Shown here one piece after another: positions 5,990-6,621 of a DNA stretch of 6,621 nucleotides. The DNA comes from Lentimicrobium sp. (GTDB taxonomy: Bacteria > Bacteroidota > Bacteroidia > Flavobacteriales > Flavobacteriaceae). Numbering within the stretch: the stretch's first letter is position 1; the number at the start of each line of letters is the position of its first letter. The translations under genes and the position numbers were made by a program. The DNA is taken from NCBI GenBank assembly GCA_022758945.1, contig JAEMQE010000024.1:1-6621 (forward strand), given 5' to 3'. Under the pieces are notes generated by a model. It was not told where the DNA came from and ran no database searches. It was given only the letters and a program-made list of their open reading frames with translations.

Positions 5990-6111
5990 TTTGTTTTTTT
6001 TCTTGTGTTGTGTTGATTGTTAGTGTTTTGAAACCCAATTCCATTTCTGGTATATTTTTTGCAATTTATAAAAAAAAGGAGAAATAAAAAACCCTGATTT
6101 TAATTTAAAAG

Positions 6112-6129
6112 TTCAATTATCTGATTGAA
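6112..6129. promoter_or_regulatory. Inverted repeat TTCAAT-N6-ATTGAA in the divergent intergenic region
   Basis: A perfect 6-bp inverted repeat with a 6-base spacer lies between the divergently oriented Rid-family gene and the secreted-protein gene (the region 5990-6219 has no gene). A regulator site is possible, but the sequence is AT-rich and such dyads occur by chance. Apart from this and the candidate -7 element I see nothing else convincing in the interval. Confidence 0.2.
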
Positions 6130-6166
6130 TTTCAGAAAGACTCATTCTTTAAAATGTAATAAATTC

Positions 6167-6174
6167 TATAATTG
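6167..6174 (+). promoter_or_regulatory. Possible -7 promoter element of the plus-strand secreted-protein gene
   Basis: TATAATTG differs by one base from the Bacteroidota -7 consensus TAnnTTTG and would give a leader of about 40 nt before the ATG at 6220. No good TTTG-type -33 element is found at the usual spacing, so support is weak. Confidence 0.25.
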
Positions 6175-6219
6175 AGTGTTATTAAGGATAGATTCCCCTA
6201 TCTACTAACCGTATATGTT

Positions 6220-6621
6220 ATGAAAAAAATATTGTTTCTTATTATAGTAATAAGCTTGTCTATAAATGGATATGGCCAAGATGAATTTAAGACCAAATTT
6301 AAACCAATTCCAGCCAAGAACTCGAAAATAAAGAAAGTCATTCCGCCAAAGGAAATTTCTCCAAAAATCACTCCGCCAGAAGTTGTAAAAGAGCCTAAAA
6401 ACGATTTTGTAAATCCTGAAGATATTTTTCTGAATAGTACCCTTTACAAAAAAGAGTCCAATTCTAATGGCATTTTTTATAGAAGAAACCAATATTTAGG
6501 AAGTTTTAAAACCCAATCATTCACTTCTACTATCCGTTATCGAGATGCTGCTTTTGTGGATGGCGATAAGATAAGAGTCTATTTGAACGATAAGATAATT
6601 GAACCCGAAGTGGTTTTGGAT
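6220..6621 (+). CDS. Secreted protein of unknown function (3' end beyond window)
   Basis: An open frame of 134 codons from ATG, still open at the window edge. It starts with a clear signal peptide (MKKILFLIIVISLSINGYGQ, about 1-20), with GYG before Gln as the likely cleavage site and no lipobox. Residues 21-60 are rich in Lys and Pro (KPIPAK, VIPPKE, ITPPE, EPKND), like a disordered linker. From about 66 a more folded-looking segment begins, with YLGSFKTQSFTSTIRYRD and DGDKIRVYLNDKIIEPEVVLD, alternating hydrophobic residues suggesting a beta-sandwich. I recall similar secreted flavobacterial proteins without assigned function and give none here. The signal peptide, codon pattern and lack of stops over 402 bases support it over the antisense frame at 6205-6492. 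Confidence 0.82.
   Translation, partial: MKKILFLIIVISLSINGYGQDEFKTKFKPIPAKNSKIKKVIPPKEISPKITPPEVVKEPKNDFVNPEDIFLNSTLYKKESNSNGIFYRRNQYLGSFKTQSFTSTIRYRDAAFVDGDKIRVYLNDKIIEPEVVLD

Noticed and set aside
6098..6110. AT palindrome TTTTAA-T-TTAAAA in the divergent intergenic region
   Set aside because: It is made only of A and T in an AT-rich spacer and is easily explained by chance.
6205..6492. Minus-strand 95-codon frame opposite the secreted-protein gene
   Set aside because: It lies antisense to a plus-strand frame with a signal peptide and low-complexity linker typical of exported proteins. Its own translation is rich in Trp, Phe, Tyr and Arg, as expected for the complement of A-rich codons.

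Overview
The window comes from a low-GC Bacteroidota genome, most likely Flavobacterium or a close relative. The evidence is the gliding-motility lipoprotein gene gldI, lipoprotein and secretion signals of flavobacterial type, A-rich sequence in place of Shine-Dalgarno sites before the starts, and dispersed GTCAT-type palindromic repeats. The genus is inferred from these features.

Layout. Positions 1-56 hold one copy of a palindromic repeat, cut by the window edge. Positions 68-4135 (minus strand) are a tight four-gene run, transcribed in the order DHH phosphoesterase, gldI, a cyclophilin-FKBP lipoprotein, and a secreted cyclophilin-FKBP paralogue. The gaps between them are 6, 7 and 44 nt. 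Positions 4205-5495 (minus) hold a ClC-family anion transporter gene that is broken by a one-base frameshift in a 7-base homopolymer. It also carries an in-frame 17-codon insertion made of a different, GTCATCCCGAG-type repeat, flanked by a perfect 7-bp direct repeat. Positions 5507-5580 hold a complete second copy of the palindromic repeat, with 26-bp perfect arms, in the opposite orientation to the first. Positions 5603-5989 (minus) encode a Rid-family protein that lacks the canonical catalytic arginine. After a roughly 230-bp divergent intergenic region, a plus-strand gene for a secreted protein of unknown function starts at 6220 and runs off the window.

How the genes fit together. Three consecutive genes encode exported peptidyl-prolyl isomerase-type proteins, two of them lipoproteins, and one is the gliding protein GldI. 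This suggests an envelope protein-folding unit serving exported or gliding-apparatus proteins, co-transcribed with a cytoplasmic nano-RNA/pAp-type phosphoesterase. The ClC gene has sequence features that fit the fluoride-type branch better than the chloride type, but as written it encodes a truncated protein. The most notable structure is the small-repeat activity: two palindrome copies between genes, and a related-looking repeat that entered a membrane-protein gene in frame, apparently with a target-site duplication.
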